Origin: Bacillus pumilus
Lineage (GTDB): Bacteria; Bacillota; Bacilli; Bacillales; Bacillaceae
Reading direction: 5' to 3'
Length of the DNA: 64,000 nucleotides
Assembly: GCF_038738535.1 (NCBI RefSeq)
Contig: NZ_CP046128.1
Span: forward strand, 744,001 to 808,000
Below are positions 51,411 through 60,602 of this stretch, in pieces (positions within the stretch are counted from its first letter, which is position 1; each line of letters opens with the position of its first letter). The notes beneath the pieces are model-generated. The model ran no database searches. It saw only the letters and a program-made list of their open reading frames with translations, and was not told where the DNA came from. The position numbers and the translations under genes were made by a program.

Positions 51411-51441
51411 GAACTACTTATTTCGGGTAGTTCCTTTTTGA
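51411..51441 (+). terminator. Terminator after the MerR/MFS operon
   Basis: AAGGAACTAC/GTAGTTCCTT then T-run. Confidence 0.85.
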
Positions 51442-51577
51442 TTTGAAGAATGAACCAGTGAAGTTGTTTATTTGCTACAATAGGAGTCAATATCCAAAGA
51501 ATGAAGGCATCAACAAATTTCTTTTAAAAACGATGAATGTCTAACAAAAGAACTGCTAGACGAGGAGAGAAAATAGA

Positions 51578-52408
51578 ATGCAAATAAGTGAGGATATCAT
51601 CAATCGAAAAGGCGCTCGAAAGGGGACTGATATCCCTCGTGACGTCTGGACCCTTTTGAATCAGGGAGAGATCGAAAGTGTGAATTTAACTGAATGGCTG
51701 GCTGTCAATCATATGACGCTAATACAGCATGTTTTGCCGTCCGTTGGTTTAGACCATTATATAGACGATATTTCATCTGAGATCACTAAACAAAAAGCTG
51801 AATCAGGAATGAAAGCAATTCGTCTCATCGGTCAATTGTTAGATGAAGTGCTACACAAAGAGAATGAGGAAAAACAAGCGGAAGTACTACAGGCATTTGC
51901 TCACCACGTATCTGATAGCGTTCGCTGTTGGGGTGCTTATATGAACAAACAACGTTTATCAACTCTGGAAGAGAAACTTGCGTACATTCAGCCATTTGCA
52001 GCTGATCATCATTTTGGTGTTCGAGAAATTGCGTGGATGTCCGTGAGAGAAAGCCTCAGTCATCAGCTTGATCAAAGTATAGAATATTTAACAGAATGGG
52101 CAAAAAGCGGGGATGAAAATCTTCGCCGGTTCTCTGTAGAGGCGATCCGTCCTAGAGGGGTATGGACAAAGCATATTGAGTTATTAAAACAAGAGCCAGA
52201 GAGGGCGCTGCCTATTCTAAATTTACTCAAATCCGATCCATCAACATATGTTCAAGATTCTGTAGGAAACTGGCTCAATGACGCTAGTAAAACACAACCA
52301 AATTGGGTCATGAACCTTTGCGAACAGTGGTCAAAGGAATCTGATACAAAAGCGACTAGCAGAATTATCAAGAAAGCGAAGAGAACGATTGTGAAGGGGA
52401 ATCTGTGA
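51578..52408 (+). CDS. HEAT-repeat DNA alkylation repair protein (AlkD-like)
   Basis: A 276-residue all-helical protein of the HEAT-repeat DNA-glycosylase family (AlkC/AlkD-like), which removes alkylated bases without flipping. Seen: repeated helix pairs (VREIAWMSVRESLSHQLDQS, LRRFSVEAIRPRGVWTKHIE, LLKSDPSTYVQDSVGNWLND) with RPRGVW and QDSVGNWLND, typical of annotated alkylation-repair relatives. ATG start with CGAGGAGAG upstream. Single gene. Activity on DNA is inferred from family only; some members act on other substrates. Confidence 0.75.
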   Translation: MQISEDIINRKGARKGTDIPRDVWTLLNQGEIESVNLTEWLAVNHMTLIQHVLPSVGLDHYIDDISSEITKQKAESGMKAIRLIGQLLDEVLHKENEEKQAEVLQAFAHHVSDSVRCWGAYMNKQRLSTLEEKLAYIQPFAADHHFGVREIAWMSVRESLSHQLDQSIEYLTEWAKSGDENLRRFSVEAIRPRGVWTKHIELLKQEPERALPILNLLKSDPSTYVQDSVGNWLNDASKTQPNWVMNLCEQWSKESDTKATSRIIKKAKRTIVKGNL

Positions 52409-52656
52409 ATAAGAGCTTGAACTGAAATCCTTTTTTGAGGGGGTTTCTATCTATAAATCATTCAGAAAGAAAAGTCTCAAAGCGAGCTCAGTAAACAGAT
52501 TGCCCCATTTCGTGGGATATAGTCTCTTCAATTCTGCATTCTATATATATCTTATCCTCTCATTGTCATACTTTTGAATGAAATTGACTCAATAGAATTG
52601 ACGCAAGAGCCATGAATAGGTGAAGATGAAATAAACTGTAAGATAAAGGGAGACAA

Positions 52657-53844
52657 ATGATGATACATATCGTATTTGGGGCAGCAACTGCCGGTAGTTT
52701 AAAACAAGCATTCCGTGAAATGAAGCAAGATCAAATAGATGATATCATCGCTTTTGATGATATTTATTCGATTGGACCACTTTTACATTTACACGGACGT
52801 GAAGGACAAGCGAAGCGTAAAGAGTGGCTGCGTAACGTGATGTCAAACGAATTTGGCGATTTTGACGACATGGTCAACGATCAGCACAGATTGCTTCAGC
52901 AAATAAAACATATAAAAGATGGTACGCGTATCCTCATCTGGACAGGCAATAATGCCCATGAGCAAATTGGTTTGCGATATGCCATCTATTTATTAAAAGA
53001 GAAAAACATTGAATTGTCTCTCATCAATACAACGGCTGCATTTGATCAGCTGTTCAATACAAATACTAGACGAATGGATATTCGCCATGCCGGGGAAATT
53101 ACAACTGAAAAATTGAAGGTTTTGTACAGATGTAAAGAGCACATTCACACAGTATCAAAAGAAGAAAGAGAGAAATTACACAGCGAATGGCTTTCATTTG
53201 CTAAGGAAAATCATACGCTGCGGATATGGCAAAAAGGACAAACGATCAGTGTACCAGAAGATGAGTTTGATGCTTATTTAGTGAAAATGGCTAAGCGGCT
53301 TCATCAGTCCGAGCCAGAAGAGGAGTACATCGTAACTCCACGCTTAATAGGAGAAGTCATTGGTCATTTAGATCAGTATATCGGTGATGATTTTATCGAG
53401 TATCGGATAAAGACATTAATTGATCAAGGCATTTTTGACATGATAGGACGACGAACTTCCATGCGTTATTACTCAATTAAACTGACAGAATTCGGTCAGC
53501 ACTTCAAAAAATGGGTGTGCTGCCGTGAATTTGAGGATCATCCTTTTGTGAAAATTGAAGGAGATTACGGTGGTGAACCTTTTCATTGTGGGTATTGTCA
53601 ATGTCATCTAGAAAGAGATGATATACCAATGAGCGATACACTTTTCTCAAAGATCTGGAATTGGAACATACAGTATGGCCGCTGGTTTGACGAAGAGACA
53701 GATGATTTGCTATCAAATGGTGCAGACATGGAAAAGAAATTCAATCAAGAAGGAGAGCGTATCACAGAAGAAGTGAAACGAGCCTTATCCCCTGCGTTTC
53801 AAATTGAATACAGCCCAAGTCAATACACGCAACATATCATTTAA
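52657..53844 (+). CDS. DUF1835/DUF3658 domain protein
   Basis: A 395-residue soluble protein. Seen: DUF1835 N-terminal domain (~3-125; IHIVFGAATAGSLKQAF, DDIYSIGPL, WTGNNAHEQIGLRYAIYLL), then DUF3658-like region (~140-320; LSFAKENHTLRIWQKGQTIS), and a C-terminal part with Cys pairs (GEPFHCGYCQCHLERDD). ATG start with AAAGGGAG upstream; the second ATG is equally possible. These proteins occur singly or near sporulation and stress genes; biochemical role unknown. Confidence 0.8.
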   Translation: MMIHIVFGAATAGSLKQAFREMKQDQIDDIIAFDDIYSIGPLLHLHGREGQAKRKEWLRNVMSNEFGDFDDMVNDQHRLLQQIKHIKDGTRILIWTGNNAHEQIGLRYAIYLLKEKNIELSLINTTAAFDQLFNTNTRRMDIRHAGEITTEKLKVLYRCKEHIHTVSKEEREKLHSEWLSFAKENHTLRIWQKGQTISVPEDEFDAYLVKMAKRLHQSEPEEEYIVTPRLIGEVIGHLDQYIGDDFIEYRIKTLIDQGIFDMIGRRTSMRYYSIKLTEFGQHFKKWVCCREFEDHPFVKIEGDYGGEPFHCGYCQCHLERDDIPMSDTLFSKIWNWNIQYGRWFDEETDDLLSNGADMEKKFNQEGERITEEVKRALSPAFQIEYSPSQYTQHII

Positions 53845-53879
53845 AGAATGAATTTCAATTGCTCTGCACAAAATAAAGC

Positions 53880-53909
53880 TTTACATGTTCTATCATCATC
53901 ATGTAAGAT
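53880..53909 (+). promoter_or_regulatory. Probable promoter of the T-box/thrZ transcript
   Basis: TTTACA (53880-53885), 18-bp spacer, TAAGAT (53904-53909), ~20 bp before the first T-box element. Confidence 0.45.
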
Positions 53910-53929
53910 ATGGAGAAATTAAAAGCGAA

Positions 53930-54164
53930 GAAAAGGACATGAGCCATTTTTGCTGGGTACCAGAGAGGGAAGTTACGCTGAAATCTTCCTAACGCAGGAA
54001 ATGGTCTTACCACCTTTGAGCTGTATTGGGGAAAATTGAAGTATCCAATACCGTCTACGCCTCGTTACGGCGCCAGAGCCATAAAGCGAATATGCATTAT
54101 GGGAATTTGGGTAGAACCACGGATCTCACATTCGTCCCTCTATGAGGGATGGGTGTGTTTTTTT
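53930..54164 (+). ncRNA. T-box riboswitch, copy 1 (threonine)
   Basis: A tRNA-sensing leader. Seen: stem I region (GGACATGAGC ... AGAGAGGGAAGT ... AACGCAGG), specifier codon ACC for Thr in CTTACCACC (54009-54014), T-box core GGGTAGAACCACGG at 54109-54122, and a terminator hairpin at 54128-54157 with seven T. The tRNA-acceptor bulge is UAGA rather than the canonical UGGA found in copy 2 (A at 54113), so acceptor-end pairing is weakened. Confidence 0.9.
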
Positions 54165-54189
54165 GTTCACTCATATATCATCATTGCTT

Positions 54190-54426
54190 TGAAAAGGACA
54201 TGAGCAGCTTTTATCGGTTACCAGAGAGGGAAGTCACGCTGAAATCTTCCTAACGCAGAAAAGTTGTCTTACCACCTTTGAGCTGTATTGGGGAAAATTG
54301 AAGTATCCAATACCGACTATGCCGCGTTACGGCACCAGAGCCATAAAGCGAATACGCATTATGGGAATTTGGGTGGAACCACGGATTACACATTCGTCCC
54401 TTTATGAGGGATGGGTGTGTTTTTTT
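54190..54426 (+). ncRNA. T-box riboswitch, copy 2 (threonine)
   Basis: A tandem repeat of copy 1 shifted by ~261 bp, with high identity throughout. Specifier codon ACC at 54271-54273 (followed by a second ACC), canonical T-box core TGGGTGGAACCACGG at 54370-54384 with UGGA bulge, whose A fits the U73 discriminator of tRNA-Thr, and terminator hairpin at 54388-54419 with seven T. B. subtilis thrZ also has serial T-boxes (three). Confidence 0.93.
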
Positions 54427-54454
54427 ATTTCAAAAAAAGAAAGGTGTGTCAGTC

Positions 54455-56377
54455 ATGAGAGAAAAATTGGTGAAGATTCAATTTCCAGATGGAAAGATAA
54501 AGGAGTTTTCTGCAGGTACGACTGTCGCAGATGTTGCCTCCCATATTAGCCCGAGTTTAAGGAAAAAAGCAGTGGCAGGAAAGATCAATGATCAATTGGT
54601 CGATGTAAGTCACCAGCTGGACAGCGATGCTGGGCTGTCTATTGTCACACTCGATTCAAAAGAAGGGCTTGAAGTGCTGCGCCATACATCTGCACACATA
54701 TTAGCCCAAGCGGTGAAAAGGTTATACGACAATGTCACACTTGGAATCGGACCTGTTATCGAAAATGGATTTTACTATGATATGAAGCTCAATCAAACAT
54801 TAAGTGTAGAGGATTTGGCTGTAATTGAAAAAGAAATGGAAAACATCATAAACGAGAATCATCTCATCCAAAGAAAAGAGGTATCTTACAAAGAAGCTGA
54901 ATCGTTGTTTGCACATGATCCATATAAGCTGGATATTTTAAAAGGTCTACCCTCTCAAGAAGCCATCACAGTTTATCAGCAAGGAGAATTTATCGACTTG
55001 TGCCGTGGACCACATTTACCTTCTACTGGGTACTTAAAGTCATTTAAACTAACACGTGTTGCAGGGGCTTATTGGCGGGGAGACAGTCATCAAGATGTAT
55101 TGCAGCGAGTGTATGGTGTAGCGTTTCAACATTCAAAACAACTAGCTGAATATCTTCATTTCATGGAAGAAGCAAACAAGCGTGATCACCGAAAATTAGG
55201 GAAACAATTATCACTATTTATGTTTTCAGAAGAAGCGCCAGGTATGCCGTTTTATTTACCAAAAGGTCAGCTTGTCAAAAATGAATTAATGGCTTTTTCT
55301 AGAGAAGTGCGAGGCAAAGCGCAATATGAAGAAGTGAGCACACCGTTTATGATGAACCAAGAGCTTTGGGAAAAGTCGGGACACTGGGATCATTATCATG
55401 AAAATATGTATTTCTCAGAAGTAGACCATACAAGCTTTGCTTTAAAGCCGATGAATTGTCCAGGACATATGCTCATGTTTAAAAATAGCTTATATTCATA
55501 CAGAGACCTTCCGATCAGGATGGCTGAATTTGGTCAGGTGCATCGTCATGAATTTAGCGGAGCATTAAATGGATTGTTCAGGGTCAGGACATTTTGCCAA
55601 GATGATGCCCATATTTTTTTGAGAGAAGATCAAATTGAAGCTGAAATCAAGCGGATTTTCCAATTAGTTGATCATGTGTATCGGACATTTGGGTTTGAGT
55701 ACTCTGTGGAACTATCCACTCGTCCTGAAAAAGCGTTAGGCGATGATCCCATTTGGGATATCTCTGAATCAGCGCTAAAGAATGTGCTTGATCGGCTAAA
55801 AGTCGATTACCAGTTAAATGAAGGAGATGGGGCATTTTATGGACCGAAAATTGATTTTCATATAAAAGATGCCTTGCAGCGAAGCCATCAGTGCGCTACA
55901 ATTCAGCTAGATTTTCAAATGCCTGAGAAATTTGATTTAACATATATCAATGAAAAGAATGAAAAGGTACGGCCAGTTGTGATTCACAGTGCCATTTTCG
56001 GTTCTCTTGATCGTTTCCTTGGCATTCTCATTGAGCATTTTGCAGGCGCCTTCCCGTTATGGCTGGCACCAGTGCAAGTACAAATCATCCCTGTCTCAAT
56101 GGTTCACCTTGATCACTGCCTGGAGGTGCAGCAGCAATTAAGAAGTATCGGAATAAGAGTGACAATAGATGAACGGGATGAAAAACTCGGCTATAAAATG
56201 AGAGAAGCACAAATACAAAAAATCCCTTATATCGCTGTCATTGGCGATACAGAAATGCAAGAAAAAACACTGAACATCAGACAGCATGGAGAAAAGACAT
56301 CTAGACAGCTGTCTATTGATGACTTTCAACATCTGGCAGCTCAACAAATAAAAAACAGAACAGCTGCTCAAATATGA
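54455..56377 (+). CDS. thrZ: Threonyl-tRNA synthetase 2 (ThrZ-type)
   Basis: A 640-residue class II synthetase charging tRNA-Thr. Seen: TGS domain (~1-63), editing domain (~64-240; RHTSAHILAQAVKRLYDN, DLCRGPHLPSTGYLKSFKL), catalytic core (~265-535; MNCPGHMLMFKNSLYSY, QVHRHEFSGALNGLFRVRTF, CQDDAHIFL with Zn ligands Cys/His) and anticodon-binding domain (~540-640). Start ATG is set by AAAGGTGTGTC; the longer frame lies in the terminator. Two T-boxes upstream identify it as the starvation-induced second enzyme, matching B. subtilis ThrZ (638 residues); the housekeeping ThrS should be elsewhere. Confidence 0.95.
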   Translation: MREKLVKIQFPDGKIKEFSAGTTVADVASHISPSLRKKAVAGKINDQLVDVSHQLDSDAGLSIVTLDSKEGLEVLRHTSAHILAQAVKRLYDNVTLGIGPVIENGFYYDMKLNQTLSVEDLAVIEKEMENIINENHLIQRKEVSYKEAESLFAHDPYKLDILKGLPSQEAITVYQQGEFIDLCRGPHLPSTGYLKSFKLTRVAGAYWRGDSHQDVLQRVYGVAFQHSKQLAEYLHFMEEANKRDHRKLGKQLSLFMFSEEAPGMPFYLPKGQLVKNELMAFSREVRGKAQYEEVSTPFMMNQELWEKSGHWDHYHENMYFSEVDHTSFALKPMNCPGHMLMFKNSLYSYRDLPIRMAEFGQVHRHEFSGALNGLFRVRTFCQDDAHIFLREDQIEAEIKRIFQLVDHVYRTFGFEYSVELSTRPEKALGDDPIWDISESALKNVLDRLKVDYQLNEGDGAFYGPKIDFHIKDALQRSHQCATIQLDFQMPEKFDLTYINEKNEKVRPVVIHSAIFGSLDRFLGILIEHFAGAFPLWLAPVQVQIIPVSMVHLDHCLEVQQQLRSIGIRVTIDERDEKLGYKMREAQIQKIPYIAVIGDTEMQEKTLNIRQHGEKTSRQLSIDDFQHLAAQQIKNRTAAQI

Positions 56378-56400
56378 TGTGCTGATTTCATGAAGAAAGA

Positions 56401-56432
56401 TAAGACGTTCATTGAATGATGGGCGTCTTTTC
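56401..56432 (+). terminator. Terminator after thrZ
   Basis: AAGACGTTCAT against ATGATGGGCGTCTT, then TTTT. Confidence 0.7.
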
Positions 56433-56549
56433 ATTTGCGAAAAAAGCCGAATTGACAGTAGAAAGGGAAAATATGAAACATTTTTTCAGTGAAATCGTAA
56501 TAAAGATAGAGCGTTCAACAGAAACATTTAAAACGGAGAGGAGTATTGC

Positions 56550-57116
56550 ATGGAACAAGCTGCACTGAAAAAGATGAGGACGAAACAAATAGCTGTCTCT
56601 AATTTAATAGCCGCTATCATAATCGTCGCTTTTTTTATGTTGATCCAAATTGTTGAAATTCGATTTACACATTTCTTTCTTTGTTTAGGAATTTTAATGC
56701 TCCTTCAAAGCATTTATGGTTTTATTAAAAAAGGATCAACAAAGTCTTTCATTCCAATTTTCGAGCAGATAGCTATTTATGAAGAAGAAAAATTGGGGAA
56801 AGAGTGGGAGAAAGAACAGAAGATGGATAATGTTTGGAAACTGATATTGAGTGGGCTTATGTTCTTTCAGTCTTTTAGCTTCCAAGATGTATCGAACCCA
56901 TTCTTTGATATCCAACCTATATTTCTACTTTTCTTATTGATTATGGCTCTAGCTCTTATCAATATTAGCATGCTTTTTCGCTTTAGAAAAATCGACCGAT
57001 CTACTGAAGTCGAATTAACAGGCTATACAAAAGAGTCAAACATAATGGGAATCGCTTTAGGATTCTTGACTGTGATCGTCATCTTCATCTTTATCGTTAT
57101 TTTTGTTCTTCCATAA
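56550..57116 (+). CDS. Membrane protein of unknown function
   Basis: A 188-residue protein with four hydrophobic helices: ~17-37 (NLIAAIIIVAFFMLIQIVEI), ~42-60, ~120-142 and ~165-187, and a charged loop (~68-98, EEEKLGKEWEKEQKMDN) between helices 2 and 3. Start ATG with ACGGAGAGGAG upstream. It lies 26 bp before the next gene, so the two form an operon. No family recognised. Confidence 0.78.
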   Translation: MEQAALKKMRTKQIAVSNLIAAIIIVAFFMLIQIVEIRFTHFFLCLGILMLLQSIYGFIKKGSTKSFIPIFEQIAIYEEEKLGKEWEKEQKMDNVWKLILSGLMFFQSFSFQDVSNPFFDIQPIFLLFLLIMALALINISMLFRFRKIDRSTEVELTGYTKESNIMGIALGFLTVIVIFIFIVIFVLP

Positions 57117-57142
57117 AACTTAACCATTTTGAGGTGAATCCA

Positions 57143-58426
57143 TTGAATGCAAACATACAACAATTGATTGATCAGACAAAGGCGAAATTTGGCTTAGATC
57201 TTTATCATCTAAAAAGACACAGCTTTCATCGTTACGTCAATATGTTTAATGAAACGATTTATACATTGAATATGGAATGGTTCCCCTCTCATGAAGCTGA
57301 ACCTGAGGACGACGATGTCAACCCAGACGGCACAGCCATTATTGAAGTGAATTTGAATAAAAGACAGGTGGAAACAGTTATTTTTGTCATGGACAAAACC
57401 TATGCGCAGCATGGTGTCACATTTAAGAGACCATATCCAGCTCATGTCATTCAATGGATCGAACAAGAAACAGGGTTGATCTATGGTGAGCATTTTCACA
57501 TGCATCAGAAGGAAAAAGGGGGACTTTTTTTCGAAGAAGCAATAGATGGCGTGAAAGTGACGCCTTCAGGCAGAATTGAGGTGAAATGGGATGAACATGG
57601 ACAGCTCATGTACTTTACACACCACGGCCCATTTTTAGCCAAAACATTACTGAGAACTGAGGAATTCACGCTTTCTATTGATATGATGGAGAACTTAGCC
57701 CAGCAGCAAATGCAGCGGTTTGATTGGCCATCCTTCGAGCACAATCGAATTCGAGCAATTTATGCATTAGAAGAAATCTATGTCAAGAACGATGGAACAG
57801 GAACGCTTCCGTTTGAACTTGGGCGTGGAGAAACGCATTGTATACACATGAATGAGATCATTGAGTGGAATGAACCGTTAAACAATGCCTTTGAAAAAAA
57901 GGAAATGAATATCCATGAGGACATTTCAGCTGAACAAGCTTTCTCATTGGAGCCTTCACCGGATACCATCCCGATATCAAAAGAAGAGCAAGCTGAGTGT
58001 ATAAAAGCAGTCCGAACCTTTTTGGCGCAAAAATATCCAAAGGATACAGGGAAGTGGGTTCTGAAAACACTCCAACGTGATCATGGATACATCCATGCGA
58101 TATTAAAAACGAACGGGCAAGAAGGCAGTGGGTTTATGGACAAGATCAAGGTCTTCATTGACGCCAGCTTGTTTGAAGCCGTTAATTACATAGATAAAAA
58201 AGAAATGTTTCAAGTGTGCGGGATACTCAATCCTTCTCAAGCAGCAAGTGAAATTTCTGTATCTCAGAAAGAAGCCTTTGAAAAATTGAGAGAACGTCTT
58301 GAACTTACACCTATCTACGTCTATGACGAAGTGCAAAAACAATATGTTCTATGCGGAAAGCTCGATTGCCATGATGGTGTTGATGCAGAGAGCGGCGAAG
58401 TGTTTTCTTTGAAAGACCTCTCATAA
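57143..58426 (+). CDS. Soluble protein with YcdB/YcdC-like (DUF4901) repeats
   Basis: A 427-residue protein without a signal peptide. Seen: acidic, with two halves of similar plan. The ends read LTPIYVYDEVQKQYVLCGKL and DAESGEVFSLKDLS, the yxxYdxxxgkl...D..tGe pattern of YcdB/YcdC (DUF4901) repeats, related to PepSY folds. The first part includes KVTPSGRIEVKWDEHGQLMY. TTG at 57143 chosen because GAGGTG lies 7 nt upstream. Operon partner of the preceding membrane protein. Function unknown; family assignment tentative. Confidence 0.7.
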   Translation: MNANIQQLIDQTKAKFGLDLYHLKRHSFHRYVNMFNETIYTLNMEWFPSHEAEPEDDDVNPDGTAIIEVNLNKRQVETVIFVMDKTYAQHGVTFKRPYPAHVIQWIEQETGLIYGEHFHMHQKEKGGLFFEEAIDGVKVTPSGRIEVKWDEHGQLMYFTHHGPFLAKTLLRTEEFTLSIDMMENLAQQQMQRFDWPSFEHNRIRAIYALEEIYVKNDGTGTLPFELGRGETHCIHMNEIIEWNEPLNNAFEKKEMNIHEDISAEQAFSLEPSPDTIPISKEEQAECIKAVRTFLAQKYPKDTGKWVLKTLQRDHGYIHAILKTNGQEGSGFMDKIKVFIDASLFEAVNYIDKKEMFQVCGILNPSQAASEISVSQKEAFEKLRERLELTPIYVYDEVQKQYVLCGKLDCHDGVDAESGEVFSLKDLS

Positions 58427-58588
58427 TTTCTTAAGGAACAGTGAGGAGCTGTTCTTTTTTGTCTCATTGCACCAATTTTTTGAAGAAATTTGGAATTTTG
58501 TAGCAGGAAGTTGTCGTTTCATCACGAAAGAAACAGATAAGAATATGATCATAGGTCCATCGGTTGGAATATAGTAGACGTCATACAT
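58421..58588 (-). CDS. Candidate small membrane protein
   Basis: A 55-residue minus-strand frame, MYDVYYIPTDGPMIIFLSVS then FVMKRQLPATKFQISSKNW and a Lys/Ser-rich tail. The ATG has CAGGAGTG 7 nt upstream. One hydrophobic helix. Its 3' end runs through the terminator of the previous gene, which is a point against it. The C-terminal half lacks any pattern and may come from a frameshift. Unrecognised. Confidence 0.35.
   Translation of the reverse strand: MYDVYYIPTDGPMIIFLSVSFVMKRQLPATKFQISSKNWCNETKKNSSSLFLKKL
58431..58461 (+). terminator. Terminator after the 427-residue gene
   Basis: AAGGAACAG/CTGTTCTT around TGAGGAG, then T-run. Confidence 0.8.
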
Positions 58589-58757
58589 AGTAAACACTCC
58601 TGACAGTAAAGTTGATCTACAATGCTTTTTGAAGAAAAATGAAATCGTGTCTCTAGTAGTATACGACATTTGGTGGACTGACATCATAGGATGACTTGAA
58701 CACGTTTGTTTTTAGGTAAGCTTGAAGCCATGATAGAAGAAAGTGAGGATATCTGCC

Positions 58758-59039
58758 TTGAGTACATTGGAAGTGTTTCGTCAGTTTTTGGTTGACCATT
58801 ATCCTGCGTTACAAGATGAGCTTTGGCTGAAAGATGTTGATACCCTTCGAATCTCTCCTATTCTTCATCCTTTTCTGAAAAGCAAGCTGCCAGAGGGGAT
58901 CGAAAAATTCACTTGTGTCCTATTCACGCAGCAGACAGATCAAACCGCTGCACCGCTCAAAGTATACCTTCTATTAGATGAATATGAGCAATCACTTTAC
59001 GCCATTGATTTGATGAATGAACAAATCGTGCTTCATTAA
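58758..59039 (+). CDS. Hypothetical 93-residue protein
   Basis: A small acidic soluble protein (MSTLEVFRQFLVDHYPALQD, KSKLPEGIEKFTCVLFTQQT, LLLDEYEQSLYAIDLMNE). TTG at 58758 is taken because GTGAGGATATC lies before it; GTG 58743 in frame is the alternative. Mixed alpha/beta pattern, no cofactor or membrane motif. Single gene with a strong bidirectional terminator. I do not recognise it. Confidence 0.68.
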   Translation: MSTLEVFRQFLVDHYPALQDELWLKDVDTLRISPILHPFLKSKLPEGIEKFTCVLFTQQTDQTAAPLKVYLLLDEYEQSLYAIDLMNEQIVLH

Positions 59040-59047
59040 TACAGAAG

Positions 59048-59090
59048 CAAAAAGCTGCTTGAGAAGCTCTCAAGCAGCTTTTTTTGATGA
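59048..59090. terminator. Bidirectional terminator
   Basis: AAAAAGCTGCTTGAGA with its exact inverse around AGC, then seven T; serves this gene and the convergent regulator. Confidence 0.92.
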
Positions 59091-59093
59091 ACA

Positions 59094-60602
59094 TTAGTCG
59101 ATCATATCAACCAATCTTAGGTGCAAGTTGTCCAATTCTTTCTTTGTTGGAAAAGAGCTGATCAGCAGCGTAGACCGCCCGAATTGAACCGGAAGCTCAG
59201 TATCAGTCACAATCATATCAATCCCAAGTTGATCCATCGTTACATCATTTAATGTATTTTCTGGACTTGTAAAAGTGTGAATGAGAGGAGGCACGCTTAA
59301 TTTAATTAAATCTGTTATAAACAAACTATGATAATAGCCTAATGTTGAAATAACAAATATGTTCAACACGTTTCTCCGCTCCATTTCCAATTGAACAAGC
59401 CCTCTCCAGGTAGACGTAATGATACGGATCAATTCCCGTTCATTTTTCACAAAAGAAGCGAGTATATCGTCTGTTTTTAACTCTTGGATGATATGAGTAA
59501 TCCTCGAATAGAAGTAAGGAAGCTGCTCTTTCACCTCTGATAAATAACTCGATTTCTTTTTGAAAAGGAATCCATCTCTCACGGTAATTTCCTTAGAATA
59601 CACATAATATTGGAGAAGAACCAGTGTCATCACCTTGCGATTAGCCACCTCTTGATGATAAATCAACTCCAATTGATTGATAAATGAATGAATGGCTTCA
59701 AAGAGGCGTGGTGTATGCGATTGAAAGAACGTCAACTTTTCTTCGACAGATTCAATTGATTTAAAGTGGCCAATAGCTGGTTCGATCAATAGTAAAAAGA
59801 CAAATTCGTGATGATCCAGCGTAATACCAAAAATGTCCTTTGTCATTTGGCAAATGTGCTCTTCCCAGTTTTTGATTTGATTATAGATACCTTTGGCTGT
59901 AGAGGTCTGTTTTTCTTCATTCATCGAGTACGTATAATTGCGTCGTATGGTAAAATTTTTCCTCACTCGGTGAATGGAAACACCGAGCCACAGGCAGTAT
60001 TTATCTATAGCCACATCTGGTACATTGACTTCGAGCACCTGAAATAGCTCTTGTAATAAATCAACTGCGTCTTGCTTTTGAATATCATCGAATGGCCAAA
60101 GCCGGCTTCCATACACTTCAAACAAAAACTCAACAAAGAATTGACGAATCTCCTTCTCATTCCCATGGAACTGCATACTATCCGGGCGTAACTCGATGTC
60201 ATAGGATGTAAGGATCGAATTGATTTTATGAATGGTGTTATACAATGTGGATCTACTAATATTAAGCGTGTCCATCCATTCATAGAAAGACCTGTTTTGT
60301 TCGAAAAAAATGCCGTCAATCAATCGAATTTCAATCGTATCTTTTAATATTTCCTTGATATAATAATCCACTCGTATCGTCTGTGTATAACAAATGGATA
60401 TGCCTTGTCTTGGCTTTATGTGGATTAACGGCTCTCCATTCTCTGTTTTGAACGATTTCATTTGTTCTAAATCGCTTTGAATGGCACGAACCGAACCGAT
60501 ATGTTCATTCGATATTTCTTGAAGGCTCCACCACTTATTTTTGGATACAAGCAGTTTTAAAATTTTTATCCATCTCTTTGATTTATTATCAATGAGCTCC
60601 AT
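59094..60602 (-). CDS. Mga/AtxA-like PRD-containing transcription regulator
   Basis: A 502-residue regulator. Seen: two N-terminal winged-helix segments (~10-60; ILKLLVSKNKWWSLQEISNE, and ~100-160; EWMDTLNISRSTLYNTIHKI of the Mga HTH type), then a helical middle with PRD-like repeats (~170-400; CLWLGVSIHRVRKNFTIRRN, FGITLDHHEFVFLLLIEPAI), and a C-terminal EIIB-like fold (~405-500; VISTLGYYHSLFI). Such proteins (Mga, AtxA) activate surface and virulence genes and sense PTS state. ATG 60602 with GGAAGGAG upstream; TTG 60605 is possible. Divergent from the adhesin gene, so I infer control of it. Confidence 0.82.
   Translation of the reverse strand: MELIDNKSKRWIKILKLLVSKNKWWSLQEISNEHIGSVRAIQSDLEQMKSFKTENGEPLIHIKPRQGISICYTQTIRVDYYIKEILKDTIEIRLIDGIFFEQNRSFYEWMDTLNISRSTLYNTIHKINSILTSYDIELRPDSMQFHGNEKEIRQFFVEFLFEVYGSRLWPFDDIQKQDAVDLLQELFQVLEVNVPDVAIDKYCLWLGVSIHRVRKNFTIRRNYTYSMNEEKQTSTAKGIYNQIKNWEEHICQMTKDIFGITLDHHEFVFLLLIEPAIGHFKSIESVEEKLTFFQSHTPRLFEAIHSFINQLELIYHQEVANRKVMTLVLLQYYVYSKEITVRDGFLFKKKSSYLSEVKEQLPYFYSRITHIIQELKTDDILASFVKNERELIRIITSTWRGLVQLEMERRNVLNIFVISTLGYYHSLFITDLIKLSVPPLIHTFTSPENTLNDVTMDQLGIDMIVTDTELPVQFGRSTLLISSFPTKKELDNLHLRLVDMID

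Noticed and set aside
53930..54426. Tandem repeat that could be taken for a CRISPR or satellite
   Set aside because: Only two units of ~235 bp, each with a specifier codon, T-box core and terminator; they are riboswitches.
54298..54549. 83-codon frame across the second T-box
   Set aside because: It lies in the structured leader and terminator and overlaps thrZ out of frame.
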